In this document: positions 51,964-60,035 of the stretch, in pieces
How positions within the stretch are numbered: position 1 is the stretch's first letter
How the letters are laid out: every line of letters starts with the position of its first letter
Assembly: GCF_014202935.1 (NCBI RefSeq)
Contig: NZ_JACHHX010000003.1
Span: 124,001 to 188,000, forward strand
DNA from: Rehaibacterium terrae
GTDB lineage: Bacteria > Pseudomonadota > Gammaproteobacteria > Xanthomonadales > Xanthomonadaceae
DNA: 64,000 bases
Reading direction: 5' to 3'
Made by a program: the position numbers and the translations under genes
The notes under the pieces: model-generated
What the model saw: only the letters and a program-made list of their open reading frames with translations
The model's database searches: none
Told to the model about the DNA's origin: nothing

Positions 51964-54090
51964 TCATTCGCTGGCGGACAGGCGCTGCCTGAGGAACTGG
52001 TATTGCAGCGCCTGCATGAAGGCGGCCTGCCGGTTGTTGGCTGCGCCGCCGTGGCCGCCCTCGATGTTCTCGTAGTAGAGGACCTCGTGCCCCTGTTCTT
52101 CCATCCGCGCCATCATCTTGCGGGCGTGGCCGGGGTGGACGCGGTCGTCGCGGGTGGAGGTGGTGAACAGCGTCGGCGGATAGCGCACGTCCGCACGGAC
52201 GTTGTGATAGGGCGAGAAGGTGCGGATGAACTCCCACTCGGCCGGGTCGTCGGGATTGCCGTACTCGGCCATCCACGAGGCGCCGGCCAGCAGCAGGTGG
52301 TAGCGCTGCATGTCGAGCAGCGGCACCGCGCTCACCGCGGCGCCGAACAGCTGCGGGTAGAGCGTGATCATGTTGCCGACCAGCAGGCCGCCGTTGCTGC
52401 CGCCACGGATGCCCAGGTGCGGCGGCGAGGTGATGCCGCGGGCGATCAGATCCTCGGCGACCGCGGCGAAATCCTCGTAGGCGCGGTGGCGGTTGGCCTT
52501 GAGCGCGGCCTGGTGCCAGCGCGGGCCGTATTCGCCGCCACCGCGGATGTTGGCCACCACGTACACGCCGCCCTGTTGCAGCCAGGCGCGGCCGACCACC
52601 GGGCTGTAGCTGGGCAGCTGCGAGATCTCGAAGCCGCCATAGGCGTAGAGCAGGGTCGGGTTCTTGCCGTGGGTCTCCAGGAACTTCGGCGCGACCAGGA
52701 AGTACGGCACGCGGGTGCCGTCCCGGCTGGTGGCGAAGTGCTGGCTGATGGTGAGGTGGCTGGCGTCGAAGAAGGCCGGCATCTGCTTGAGCTTCTGCAG
52801 CGGCTGGCCGACCGTGCCGAGGTGGAGCGTGGTCGGGGTGATGAAGTCGGTGGCGGTCAGGAAGACGTCGTTGGACGCGTGCGGGTCGATCGCCGAGACC
52901 GACACCGTGCCGAACTCGGGCGCACCGGCGAACGGCTCGCGTCGCCAGGTCGTGCGGCCTGCTTCCGTCACCGGGGTCAGCACGTAGAGCCGGTTCTTGA
53001 CGTCGTCGAGCACGTTGAGGATGACGTGGTCGCGGGTGACCACGACATCGGCCAGCGAAGTGGTGTCGCTGGGCTCGAACAGCACCTCGAATTCGCGCTT
53101 GCCGGCCATGAAGTCGTCGAACTTCGTCACCAGCAGCGAGCCGGCGGCGTAGTGGCGGCCGTCCACGGCCCACGGCTCGCGCAGCTCCAGGCTCAGCCAT
53201 TCGCGGAACACGCCCTTCTTGGCGCTGTTGGGCACGTCGATCTTCGCCAGCGAGCCGTCGCCGCGGCGCAGGTACAGCTCGTTGTTGTAGAAGGCCAGGG
53301 TGCGGCTGACGAAGTCGCGCACGTGGCCCGGGGTGTGGTCGCGGAAGGCGGCGATGTACATGTCCTCCACCCGGCCTTCGAAGACCGGCTGCGCCTGGCT
53401 CATCGGGGTGCCGCGCTTCCACTGCTTGACGATGCGCGGGTAGCCCGAGCTGGTCAGCGAACCGGCGCCGAAGTCGGTGTAGACATAGACGGTGTCGCGG
53501 TCGATCCACTGCAGGCCGCCCTTGGCCTCGGGGCGGAAGAAGCCGTCGGTGACGAACTCGCGTCTTTCGAGGTCGAATTCGCGGGTGACATTGGCGTCGG
53601 CGCCGCCGCGCGAGAGCGCGATCAGGCAGCGGGTGTAGTCCGGGCGCAGGCAGTTGGCGCCGGCCCAGACCCAGTTCTCGCCCTCGGCCTCGGCCAGCGC
53701 GTCGAGGTCGAGCACGGTTTCCCAGGCGGGCTCGGCCTTGCGGTATTCGTCCAGCGTGGTGCGCCGCCACACGCCGCGGACATGGTTCCGGTCGCGCCAG
53801 AAGTTGTAGTAGTGGCTGCCGAGCTTGGTCACGCCGGGGATGCGCGCGTCGGAGTCGAGGATGGCGAGCAGGTCGTCCTGCAGCTTCGCGAACTCCGGGT
53901 CGGCCTGCATCTTCTCGACGGTGACCGCGTTGCGGCTGCGCACCCAGTCCAGCGCCCGCTCGCCGGTCACGTCCTCCAGCCACAGGTAGGGGTCGGCGGC
54001 GGACGCTGGCGGGGTGGCGACATCGGCGGCGTGAGCGGCCAGGCCGAGGCCCAGGCCGGACAGCAGACAGGCGAGGGACGCCTTGCGCAT
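51964..54090 (-). CDS. Exported prolyl oligopeptidase family S9 peptidase
   Basis: A 708-residue protein from ATG 54090 with signal peptide SLACLLSGLGLGLAAHAADV. The family N-terminus ADPYLWLEDVTGERALDWVR precedes a beta-propeller. The catalytic domain has KNPTLLYAYGGFEISQLPSY, VVANIRGGGEYGPRWHQAAL, Ser in LGIRGGSNGGLLVGNMITLY, Asp in STRDDRVHPGHARKMMARME, and His in NIEGGHGGAANNRQAAF. It would cut short periplasmic peptides, often after proline. First gene of the two-peptidase operon. Confidence 0.93.
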   Translation of the reverse strand: MRKASLACLLSGLGLGLAAHAADVATPPASAADPYLWLEDVTGERALDWVRSRNAVTVEKMQADPEFAKLQDDLLAILDSDARIPGVTKLGSHYYNFWRDRNHVRGVWRRTTLDEYRKAEPAWETVLDLDALAEAEGENWVWAGANCLRPDYTRCLIALSRGGADANVTREFDLERREFVTDGFFRPEAKGGLQWIDRDTVYVYTDFGAGSLTSSGYPRIVKQWKRGTPMSQAQPVFEGRVEDMYIAAFRDHTPGHVRDFVSRTLAFYNNELYLRRGDGSLAKIDVPNSAKKGVFREWLSLELREPWAVDGRHYAAGSLLVTKFDDFMAGKREFEVLFEPSDTTSLADVVVTRDHVILNVLDDVKNRLYVLTPVTEAGRTTWRREPFAGAPEFGTVSVSAIDPHASNDVFLTATDFITPTTLHLGTVGQPLQKLKQMPAFFDASHLTISQHFATSRDGTRVPYFLVAPKFLETHGKNPTLLYAYGGFEISQLPSYSPVVGRAWLQQGGVYVVANIRGGGEYGPRWHQAALKANRHRAYEDFAAVAEDLIARGITSPPHLGIRGGSNGGLLVGNMITLYPQLFGAAVSAVPLLDMQRYHLLLAGASWMAEYGNPDDPAEWEFIRTFSPYHNVRADVRYPPTLFTTSTRDDRVHPGHARKMMARMEEQGHEVLYYENIEGGHGGAANNRQAAFMQALQYQFLRQRLSASE

Positions 54091-54163
54091 CGTTTTCCTC
54101 CGGGGAATGCCACGAAAACGCCGACGCTAGCACGGTGTGCGAGTCCGGCGACCATGACTTTGG

Positions 54164-54622
54164 TCATGGGGGCGTCGGCAGCGCCTTTTCCAGCCGCAGC
54201 CCGTCGCCGCCGTCCTCGTAGTAGCCGGGCAGGGCGGCGAGCCGGCGGTAGCCGGCGCCTTCGTACAGCGCCAGCGCGGCCGGGTTGTCGGCGCGCACCT
54301 CCAGCCGCAGGCGGGTGCAGCCGCGGGCGCGGGCGAGGTTTTCGGCATCGTCGAGCAACCGCCGGCCCAGGCCCTGCCCGCGCCGGGCGGGATCGACGAC
54401 GATCGAATACAGTCGCGCCGTCGCGCTGCCGGCGCGGAACAGCAGCACGCTCGCCCCGGCCAAGGTGCCGTCGCGCTCGGCGACCCGGATCCGCGCGCGC
54501 GGGCTGGCGAGGTGACGCCGGTACTGGCGCGCGCTCATCCGGTCGCCGGGAAACTGCGCCTCAAGCGCCAGCAGGGCGGGCAGGTCGGCGGGGGTGGCGT
54601 CGCGCGGGGCGGAGTCGGGCAT
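54164..54622 (-). CDS. GNAT N-acetyltransferase
   Basis: A 152-residue protein from ATG 54622. The acetyl-CoA loop is in IVVDPARRGQGLGRRLLDDA (RRGQGLGRRL matches R/QxxGxG/A), followed by LRLEVRADNPAALALYEGAG, YRRLAALPGYY, a RimI-like pattern. It is divergent from the RimK-like ligase gene across 119 bp. GNATs of this kind are recurrent neighbours of such ATP-grasp ligases. A short CCATGAC/GTCATGG hairpin (54152-54169) overlaps its stop codon. The substrate is probably a protein or peptide N-terminus. Confidence 0.85.
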   Translation of the reverse strand: MPDSAPRDATPADLPALLALEAQFPGDRMSARQYRRHLASPRARIRVAERDGTLAGASVLLFRAGSATARLYSIVVDPARRGQGLGRRLLDDAENLARARGCTRLRLEVRADNPAALALYEGAGYRRLAALPGYYEDGGDGLRLEKALPTPP

Positions 54623-54741
54623 GGCCGGATGATGGCAGGAAAGCGCGCGTCCGGCGGCGTGTCGGGCGCGGCGTGCGCGCCGCCCCGCCACGCCGACCGG
54701 GGAACCTGTCAGACTGGTGCCGCCCACTGCCAGCGCCCGCC

Positions 54742-56238
54742 ATGAGCCGCCTCGTCATCGTCGTGGAAAAAGCCTCCGACTGGGGGGCGTTCTACCCTTC
54801 GGAGAACATCGTCAGCGCGGTCGATTACCTCAAGCAGCCGCTCGGCGGCGGCGAGGGCGAGCGCACCCAGGTCATCAACCTGTGCCGCAGCTACAAATAC
54901 CTGGGCCTGGGCTACTACGTGTCGCTGCTGGCCGAGGCGCGCGGTCACAAGGTGATCCCGTCGGTGCGCACCATCAACGACCTGCGCCGGCGCTCGATCT
55001 ACGGCGTGGACATCGAGGATCTCAACGCCAAGCTGGCGAGGTTCCTGCCGGAAGGTGCGCGCGACGCCACCGACTTCGGCCTGCTGGTGTACTTCGGGCA
55101 GACCAACTACGCGCCGCTGGCCGACCTGGCGCGGCAGGTGTTCGAGACCTTTCCCTGCCCGATCCTGCGGCTGGAGTTCGAGCGCCAGAAGGTGTGGCAG
55201 ATCGCGTCGATCAAGCCGGCCGGGCTGCACACGCTGTCCGACCCGCAGGAGGACGCCTTCGCCGACGCGCTCGACCACTTCAGCAAGAAGCTGTGGCGCA
55301 AGCCGCGCGCGCGCAAGAAGTACCGCTACGACCTGGCCATGCTGCACGACCCGGCCGAGGCGATGCCGCCCTCCAACAAGCGCGCGCTCAGGCAGTTCAT
55401 CGAGGCCGGCAAGGAGCTTGGCATCGAGGTCGATCCGATCACCCGCAACGACTTCGCGCGGCTGGCCGAGTACGACGGCCTGTTCATCCGCGAGACCACG
55501 GCGCTGGACAACCACACCTACCGCTTCGCGCACCGTGCCGAGCGCGAGGACATGGTGGTGATCGACGACCCGACCTCGATCCTGCGCTGCACCAACAAGA
55601 TCTACCTGCACGACCTGCTGAAGTCGAAGAAGCTGCCGACGCCGCGCACCGAGGTGGTGTTCCGCGACGACGCGAAGCGGCTCGCCGCACTGCCCGAACT
55701 GCTGGGCTTCCCGATCGTGCTGAAGATCCCGGACGGCAGCTTCTCGCGCGGCATCCACAAGGTGGAGACGCCCGAGCAGCTCAAGGCCGCCGCCGCCGAG
55801 CTGTTCGACCACACCGCGCTGCTGCTGGCGCAGGAATACCTCTACACCGAATTCGACTGGCGCATCGGCGTGCTCGACGGCCAGCCGCTGTACGCCTGCC
55901 AGTACTTCATGTCGCGCGGGCACTGGCAGATCTACGACCACTCGGCCCGGAGCGCCAAGGGCGCGGCCAAGTCGGGCGGCTTCAAGACCCTGCCGGTGCG
56001 CGAGGCGCCGGGCGAGGTGGTCAAGCTGGCGGTGCGCGCCTGCAACGCCATCGGCGACGGCCTGTACGGCGTCGACATCAAGGCGATGAAGGACCGCGTC
56101 GCCCTCATCGAGGTCAACGACAACCCCAGCATCGACGCCGGCGTCGAGGACGCCTACCTCGGCGAGGACCTGTACCGGCGGATCATGGAGGAGTTCCTGC
56201 GCCGGCTGGAGCGCAAGCGGCTCGGCATCCACGATTGA
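54742..56238 (+). CDS. RimK-like ATP-grasp ligase with N-terminal RLAN domain
   Basis: A 498-residue protein from ATG 54742. The N-terminal RLAN-type domain (residues about 1-180) begins RLVIVVEKASDWGAFYPSEN and includes INLCRSYKYLGLGYYVSLLA and VIPSVRTINDLRRRSIYG. The ATP-grasp domain follows: NDFARLAEYDGLFIRETTAL, DDPTSILRCTNKIYLHDLL, FPIVLKIPDGSFSRGIHKVE, LLLAQEYLYTEFDWRIGVLD, and the Mg2+ site VALIEVNDNPSIDAGVEDAY. The family ligates amino acids to peptides or proteins; the substrate of this subgroup is unknown. The divergent GNAT is a likely functional partner. Confidence 0.9.
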   Translation: MSRLVIVVEKASDWGAFYPSENIVSAVDYLKQPLGGGEGERTQVINLCRSYKYLGLGYYVSLLAEARGHKVIPSVRTINDLRRRSIYGVDIEDLNAKLARFLPEGARDATDFGLLVYFGQTNYAPLADLARQVFETFPCPILRLEFERQKVWQIASIKPAGLHTLSDPQEDAFADALDHFSKKLWRKPRARKKYRYDLAMLHDPAEAMPPSNKRALRQFIEAGKELGIEVDPITRNDFARLAEYDGLFIRETTALDNHTYRFAHRAEREDMVVIDDPTSILRCTNKIYLHDLLKSKKLPTPRTEVVFRDDAKRLAALPELLGFPIVLKIPDGSFSRGIHKVETPEQLKAAAAELFDHTALLLAQEYLYTEFDWRIGVLDGQPLYACQYFMSRGHWQIYDHSARSAKGAAKSGGFKTLPVREAPGEVVKLAVRACNAIGDGLYGVDIKAMKDRVALIEVNDNPSIDAGVEDAYLGEDLYRRIMEEFLRRLERKRLGIHD

Positions 56239-56513
56239 CCGGGGAGCCTGCGGACAAGCCCGCCTGCGCCCGCCATTGCCGCGAAAGCGGGGCCGGGTGC
56301 AGCGATGGCGTGGCCGCGAAGCGGCCGAGTCCTGTGCATTTGCTTCCAGAGGCCCGAAGTCGCGGGGATGGCGGCACGGGCCCGGATCTTCCCCGGCCTG
56401 CGGTTTTCCCTGCCATCGCGGCCGCGGTGCCGGGCGTGGCCATGGTGGCTGGCGGACGCGCCGGCCGCGGTCAGGGCCGTTTCCGCAGGCCCCTGGTTCC
56501 CGCGACCGCGGCC

Positions 56514-56849
56514 TCACGCCGCGCGCAACGGCGTTCGGCGCGCCTGGCCGGCACCGACCCGCCGCGCCTGGCCGCGCCGGAGAAGGCGGCGACGGCGCGA
56601 CCCGGGGACGAGGAACCGGGACCGCGCCGCCGCCAGCCGATCGCGCAGACGATGGCGGTACAGCACGCACAGCGAGACGCCCGGCGCGACCAGCAGCCAG
56701 AACGGCAGCCAGCCGACGGCGGCGCTGTAGCCGCGCGCGGCGGGGAACAGCACGAGCAGCAGCGCGCCGAGCGCGAGCCATTGCCACAGCGCGCGGGCGA
56801 GGCGCGGGTCGGGGGCGAGGATGCGTGGGGTGGGCTGCAGTCTCGGCAT
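56514..56849 (-). CDS. Small hypothetical two-pass membrane protein
   Basis: A 111-residue protein from ATG 56849, with AAGGAG upstream. Two hydrophobic segments (LARALWQWLALGALLLVLFP and AVGWLPFWLLVAPGVSLCVL) are followed by a strongly basic C-terminus (RHRLRDRLAAARSRFLVPGS, RRRRLLRRGQARR). No family is recognised. The basic tail suggests a cytoplasmic C-terminus near lipid head groups or nucleic acid. It is divergent from the DUF883 gene. The 275-bp gap on its other side, to 56239, shows no gene. Confidence 0.6.
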   Translation of the reverse strand: MPRLQPTPRILAPDPRLARALWQWLALGALLLVLFPAARGYSAAVGWLPFWLLVAPGVSLCVLYRHRLRDRLAAARSRFLVPGSRRRRLLRRGQARRVGAGQARRTPLRAA

Positions 56850-57016
56850 GGCGGCGTCTCCTTGCGGGCGAACGCAGACAGCCTGCCGGGCCGCGGTCTC
56901 ACCGGCCGAGACGGCATGCGCCGGCCGGCCCGGTTCCGGGGTGCGGCCGGCCGACACGCCGGGTTCGCGCCCGGAGCGTAGACTGGGAGGCCCATCGTCC
57001 CCAGGGAGTGACCGCC

Positions 57017-57406
57017 ATGAGCGAAACCACCCGGCCCAATGTGGAGTCCGCCAATGCCGGCGACCATGCCGCCGCCGCCAAGGCCCATCTGAAGGAATCC
57101 GGCGAACACCTGCGACAGGCCGCCAGCCTGGCCGGCACCAGCGCCCGGCACGCCGCCGAGGCCGCGCGCGACGAACTGCGTGCCGGCGGCGAAGCGGTGC
57201 GCGAGGAGTTGGAGGAGGCCCGCAAGGCCGGCCGCGCCGCCGCGCAGGAGGCGCGCGAGGCGGCCGACGAGAAGCTCGAGGCTGCGCTCGGCAAGGGCCG
57301 CGAATTCCTGGCCAGCGCCGAAGCGCTGATCCGCGAACGCCCGCTGGCCGCCTTCGGCGTCGCCTTCGCCGCCGGCTTCCTGCTCTCGCGCATCGGACGC
57401 CGCTGA
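57017..57406 (+). CDS. DUF883 (ElaB/YqjD-like) membrane-anchored protein
   Basis: A 129-residue protein. A long Ala/Glu/Arg-rich amphipathic helix (AKAHLKESGEHLRQAASLAG, AAEAARDELRAGGEAVREEL, EEARKAGRAAAQEAREAADE) is followed by a C-terminal hydrophobic anchor FGVAFAAGFLLSRIGRR. This is the layout of ElaB/YqjD/DUF883, inner-membrane proteins that bind ribosomes in stationary phase in Escherichia coli. It starts at ATG 57017 after an AGGGAG site, with TAGACT at 56979-56984 as a -10-like element. Its stop overlaps the next start (TGATG). Confidence 0.8.
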   Translation: MSETTRPNVESANAGDHAAAAKAHLKESGEHLRQAASLAGTSARHAAEAARDELRAGGEAVREELEEARKAGRAAAQEAREAADEKLEAALGKGREFLASAEALIRERPLAAFGVAFAAGFLLSRIGRR

Positions 57407-57846
57407 TGGTGACGGCCGCGCCGGAGCAGGAGGCCGCGCGCCCGCAGGAGGATGCCGCCGCCGAGGCGCTCGCGCTCGGCGAAGCCGCCCGCCGCCTGTA
57501 CGAGGAAGGCGGCGATGCCGCGCGCGCCGCCGCCGACACCGCCGCGGCGCTGAAGGCGCTCGCCGCCGCCGAGCTGGGCCTCGCCCGGGCAGCCGTTCCG
57601 CGCGCGCTGGTGCTCGGCGTGCTGGCGATGGTCGCCGCACTGGCCACGCTGCTCTACCTCCTGGCCGTCTTCGCGGTCGCCGTGCAGCGCGCCGGCCTGG
57701 ACTGGCCGTGGGCGCTGCTGCTCGCCGCACTGCTCGGGCTGGCGCTGACCGTGCTGCTCGGCTGGCGCGCGCGCGCGGTGTTCCGGCTCGCCAGCTTCGC
57801 GGCGACCCGCCGGCAGTTGGCGCGGTTGGGCGGAGAGCCGCCATGA
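57406..57846 (+). CDS. Phage-holin-family / YqjE-like membrane protein
   Basis: A 146-residue protein with an N-terminal Ala-rich helix (EALALGEAARRLYEEGGDAA), then two membrane segments: RALVLGVLAMVAALATLLYL and WPWALLLAALLGLALTVLLG. This matches YqjE-like proteins (holin superfamily III), normally beside YqjD/DUF883. It overlaps its neighbours on both sides (TGATG and ATGA). It is probably part of an inner-membrane stress-associated complex; no lysis role is implied. Confidence 0.75.
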   Translation: MVTAAPEQEAARPQEDAAAEALALGEAARRLYEEGGDAARAAADTAAALKALAAAELGLARAAVPRALVLGVLAMVAALATLLYLLAVFAVAVQRAGLDWPWALLLAALLGLALTVLLGWRARAVFRLASFAATRRQLARLGGEPP

Positions 57847-58211
57847 GCCTGCGGCGCCAGCTCGCCGCGGTACGCGCCGCCGAGGCCAGCGTCGAGCTCA
57901 GTCATGCCGCACTGCGCGCGCGCTGGGAGGTGCTGCGCGACAGCAGCCTGGCCGCCGCCACGCCGGGACGCATCGTCGTCGCCGGGCTGCTGCTGGGCTA
58001 CCTCGGCGGCAAACTCGCCCCGGCGCTGAAACAGCCGGAGCTGAAGGCCGGGCTCGACCGCGGCATCGACTTGCTCACCCAGCTGCTGCGTCTGCTGGCC
58101 GTCGGCATGCCCGCGCTGGCGCCGCTGTGGGCGGCCAAGGCAGCCGCCGAGCCAGCCGCCGAGCCGGCCGCCGAGCCGGCCGCGAAGGCAACTGCCGGGG
58201 GCGCCCGATGA
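57843..58211 (+). CDS. Hypothetical protein in the DUF883 cluster (YqjK-like position)
   Basis: A 122-residue protein. A basic helical N-terminus (SLRRQLAAVRAAEASVELSH) precedes a moderately hydrophobic stretch (PGRIVVAGLLLGYLGGKLAP), a second one (LLTQLLRLLAVGMPALAPLW), and an acidic-alanine repeat tail (AAEPAAEPAAEPAAK). The four-residue AAEP unit is repeated about three times. The position after DUF883 and YqjE suggests a YqjK-like role, but sequence support is weak. It overlaps both neighbours by four bases. Confidence 0.6.
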   Translation: MSLRRQLAAVRAAEASVELSHAALRARWEVLRDSSLAAATPGRIVVAGLLLGYLGGKLAPALKQPELKAGLDRGIDLLTQLLRLLAVGMPALAPLWAAKAAAEPAAEPAAEPAAKATAGGAR

Positions 58212-59290
58212 GTGGGCAGGCGCCCGCGCCGGCAGCGGGTCCCCGCCAGCCCGGCGCGCTGGCGGGCACGCTGCTGGTGCTGGCGCTGCTGTACACCGCC
58301 TGGGCGGCCAGCAGTCTGCTGATTCCGATCGTGCTGGCGATGTTCCTCGGCCTGATCGCCAACCCGATCGTGCGCGGCCTGCAGAAGCTGTGGATCCCGC
58401 GCTGGTTGGGCGCGCTGGGGGTGGTGGTCGGCGGCGTCGCCGCCGCCGTGCTGCTGGCCAGCGTGCTGGTGCGCCCCGCCGCCGAGTGGGTGCGACAGGC
58501 GCCCAGCGAGATCCGCCAGCACGCCCCCAAGCTGCGCGCCCTGACCAAGCCCTTCGAGGAGGCCAACCGCGCCGCCTCCGAATCGCTGAGCCAACTCGCC
58601 GGCCAGGCGCCGCAGGCGCCCAGCCCGGTGCAGATCGTCGAGCCGGCGCCGAGCGGGCTGTGGTCGGTGTTGTCGGGTACGCCGATCACGCTCGCCAGCG
58701 TCGGCGCCATCGTGCTGCTGGCCTATTTCTTCCTGCTCTACGGCGAGAACCTGCAGCGGCGCGCGATCACCCTGCTGCCCGACCGCGCCAAGCAGCGGGT
58801 GACGGTGGAGATCCTGCGCACCATCGAGAGCGAGGTCTCACGCTACGTGCTCACCATCACCGTGATCAACATCGGCCTCGGCGCCGCCACGGCCGCCGCG
58901 CTGTGGGGGCTGGGGCTGAAGCCGGGCGACGCGCTGCTCTGGGGCACCGTGGTCGGCCTGCTCAACTATGCGCCCTACTTCGGTCCGCTGGTCGGCACCA
59001 TCGCGCTCACCCTGGTCGGCATGGTCGCCTTCAAGGAGCTCGGCCAGGCCCTGCTGGTGCCGGCGGCCTACCTCGCGATCAATCTGGTCGAGAGCCAGCT
59101 GGTGACCCCGATCGTGCTGGGGCGGCGCATGGCGATCTCGCCGCTGATCCTGCTGTTGTGGCTGATGCTGTGGGGCTGGCTGTGGGGGGTGGCCGGGCTG
59201 CTGCTGGCGGTGCCGATGCTGGTGACCTTCAAGATCGTCTCCGCCCGCATCGACGGCTGGCAGGGCTGGGCGCAGGTGATGGAGGACTGA
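58208..59290 (+). CDS. AI-2E family transporter (PerM-like)
   Basis: A 360-residue inner-membrane protein with about seven hydrophobic segments. It begins LAGTLLVLALLYTAWAASSL, then LLIPIVLAMFLGLIANPIVR. It has the family C-terminal half: VINIGLGAATAAALWGLGLK, GTVVGLLNYAPYFGPLVGTI, LAINLVESQLVTPIVLGRRM, and ILLLWLMLWGWLWGVAGLLL followed by AVPMLVTFKI. The family exports diverse small molecules or ions; autoinducer transport is proven for few. It is the last gene of the four-gene coupled cluster. Confidence 0.9.
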   Translation: MSGQAPAPAAGPRQPGALAGTLLVLALLYTAWAASSLLIPIVLAMFLGLIANPIVRGLQKLWIPRWLGALGVVVGGVAAAVLLASVLVRPAAEWVRQAPSEIRQHAPKLRALTKPFEEANRAASESLSQLAGQAPQAPSPVQIVEPAPSGLWSVLSGTPITLASVGAIVLLAYFFLLYGENLQRRAITLLPDRAKQRVTVEILRTIESEVSRYVLTITVINIGLGAATAAALWGLGLKPGDALLWGTVVGLLNYAPYFGPLVGTIALTLVGMVAFKELGQALLVPAAYLAINLVESQLVTPIVLGRRMAISPLILLLWLMLWGWLWGVAGLLLAVPMLVTFKIVSARIDGWQGWAQVMED

Positions 59291-59320
59291 CGCGCGGCGT
59301 GCGCGCGTTACCATTGCCGC

Positions 59321-60028
59321 GTGCCTCACCGCCCCCGCGCCATCACCCTGGATCTCGACGACACGCTGTGGCCGATCGGCCCGGCGATCGCCCGCGCCGA
59401 AGCTGCGCTCGACGCCTGGCTGCGCGCGCATGCGCCGCGCACCGCCGCGCGCTGGCCGGTGCCGGCGATGCGCGAACTGCGCGACCGCGTCGCCCGCGAC
59501 AACCCGCAGCTGGCGCATGACTACTCGGCGCAGCGCCGGCTGTCGCTGGCGCTCGCGCTGGAGGCCGCCGGCGACGACCCCGCCCTGGCCGACGCGGCGT
59601 TCGCCGCCTACTTCGCCGCCCGCCACGAGGTCGAGCTCTACGACGACGCGCTCGACGCGCTGCGCCGCATCGCCCGACGTGTCCCCATCGCCGCGCTGAG
59701 CAACGGCAATGCCGAGCTGGCGCGGATCGGCCTGGACGCGCATTTCGTGTTCCAGCTCAGCGCCCGCGAGCATGGCGCGGCCAAGCCCTCGCCCTGCATC
59801 TTCCACGCCGCCTGCGCGCGTCTGGGCGAGCCGGCGCATGCGGTGCTGCACGTCGGCGACGACCCGCACATGGATGTCGTCGGCGCCATCGGCGCCGGCC
59901 TGTCGGCCTGCTGGATCAACCGCCATGGCGCGCCGTGGGTCCATCCCGGCGCGCGCCCGCACCTGGAATTTTCCGACCTCGCCGCCCTGGCCGACTGGCT
60001 GGAGGCGGACGCCCCTGCCCCGGAGTGA
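59321..60028 (+). CDS. HAD-superfamily hydrolase
   Basis: A 235-residue phosphatase-like protein starting at GTG 59321; no in-frame ATG gives the whole fold. All four HAD motifs are present: I, AITLDLDDTLWPIGPAIARA with the nucleophile Asp; II, PIAALSNGNAELARIGLDAH; III, the lysine in HGAAKPSPCIFHAACARLGE; IV, VLHVGDDPHMDVVGAIGAGL. It resembles the YigB/FMN-phosphatase type. It is followed by the M17 aminopeptidase seven bases after its stop, so the two are probably co-transcribed. Substrate unknown. Confidence 0.88.
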   Translation: MPHRPRAITLDLDDTLWPIGPAIARAEAALDAWLRAHAPRTAARWPVPAMRELRDRVARDNPQLAHDYSAQRRLSLALALEAAGDDPALADAAFAAYFAARHEVELYDDALDALRRIARRVPIAALSNGNAELARIGLDAHFVFQLSAREHGAAKPSPCIFHAACARLGEPAHAVLHVGDDPHMDVVGAIGAGLSACWINRHGAPWVHPGARPHLEFSDLAALADWLEADAPAPE

Positions 60029-60035
60029 CCCACCG

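Noticed and set aside
49814-52075. Large + strand frame opposite the S9 peptidases
   Set aside because: It is antisense to two peptidases with intact catalytic triads; no motif in its own translation.
57406-57846. Reading the holin-family protein as phage DNA
   Set aside because: No other phage gene is present; it lies in the conserved DUF883/YqjE context.
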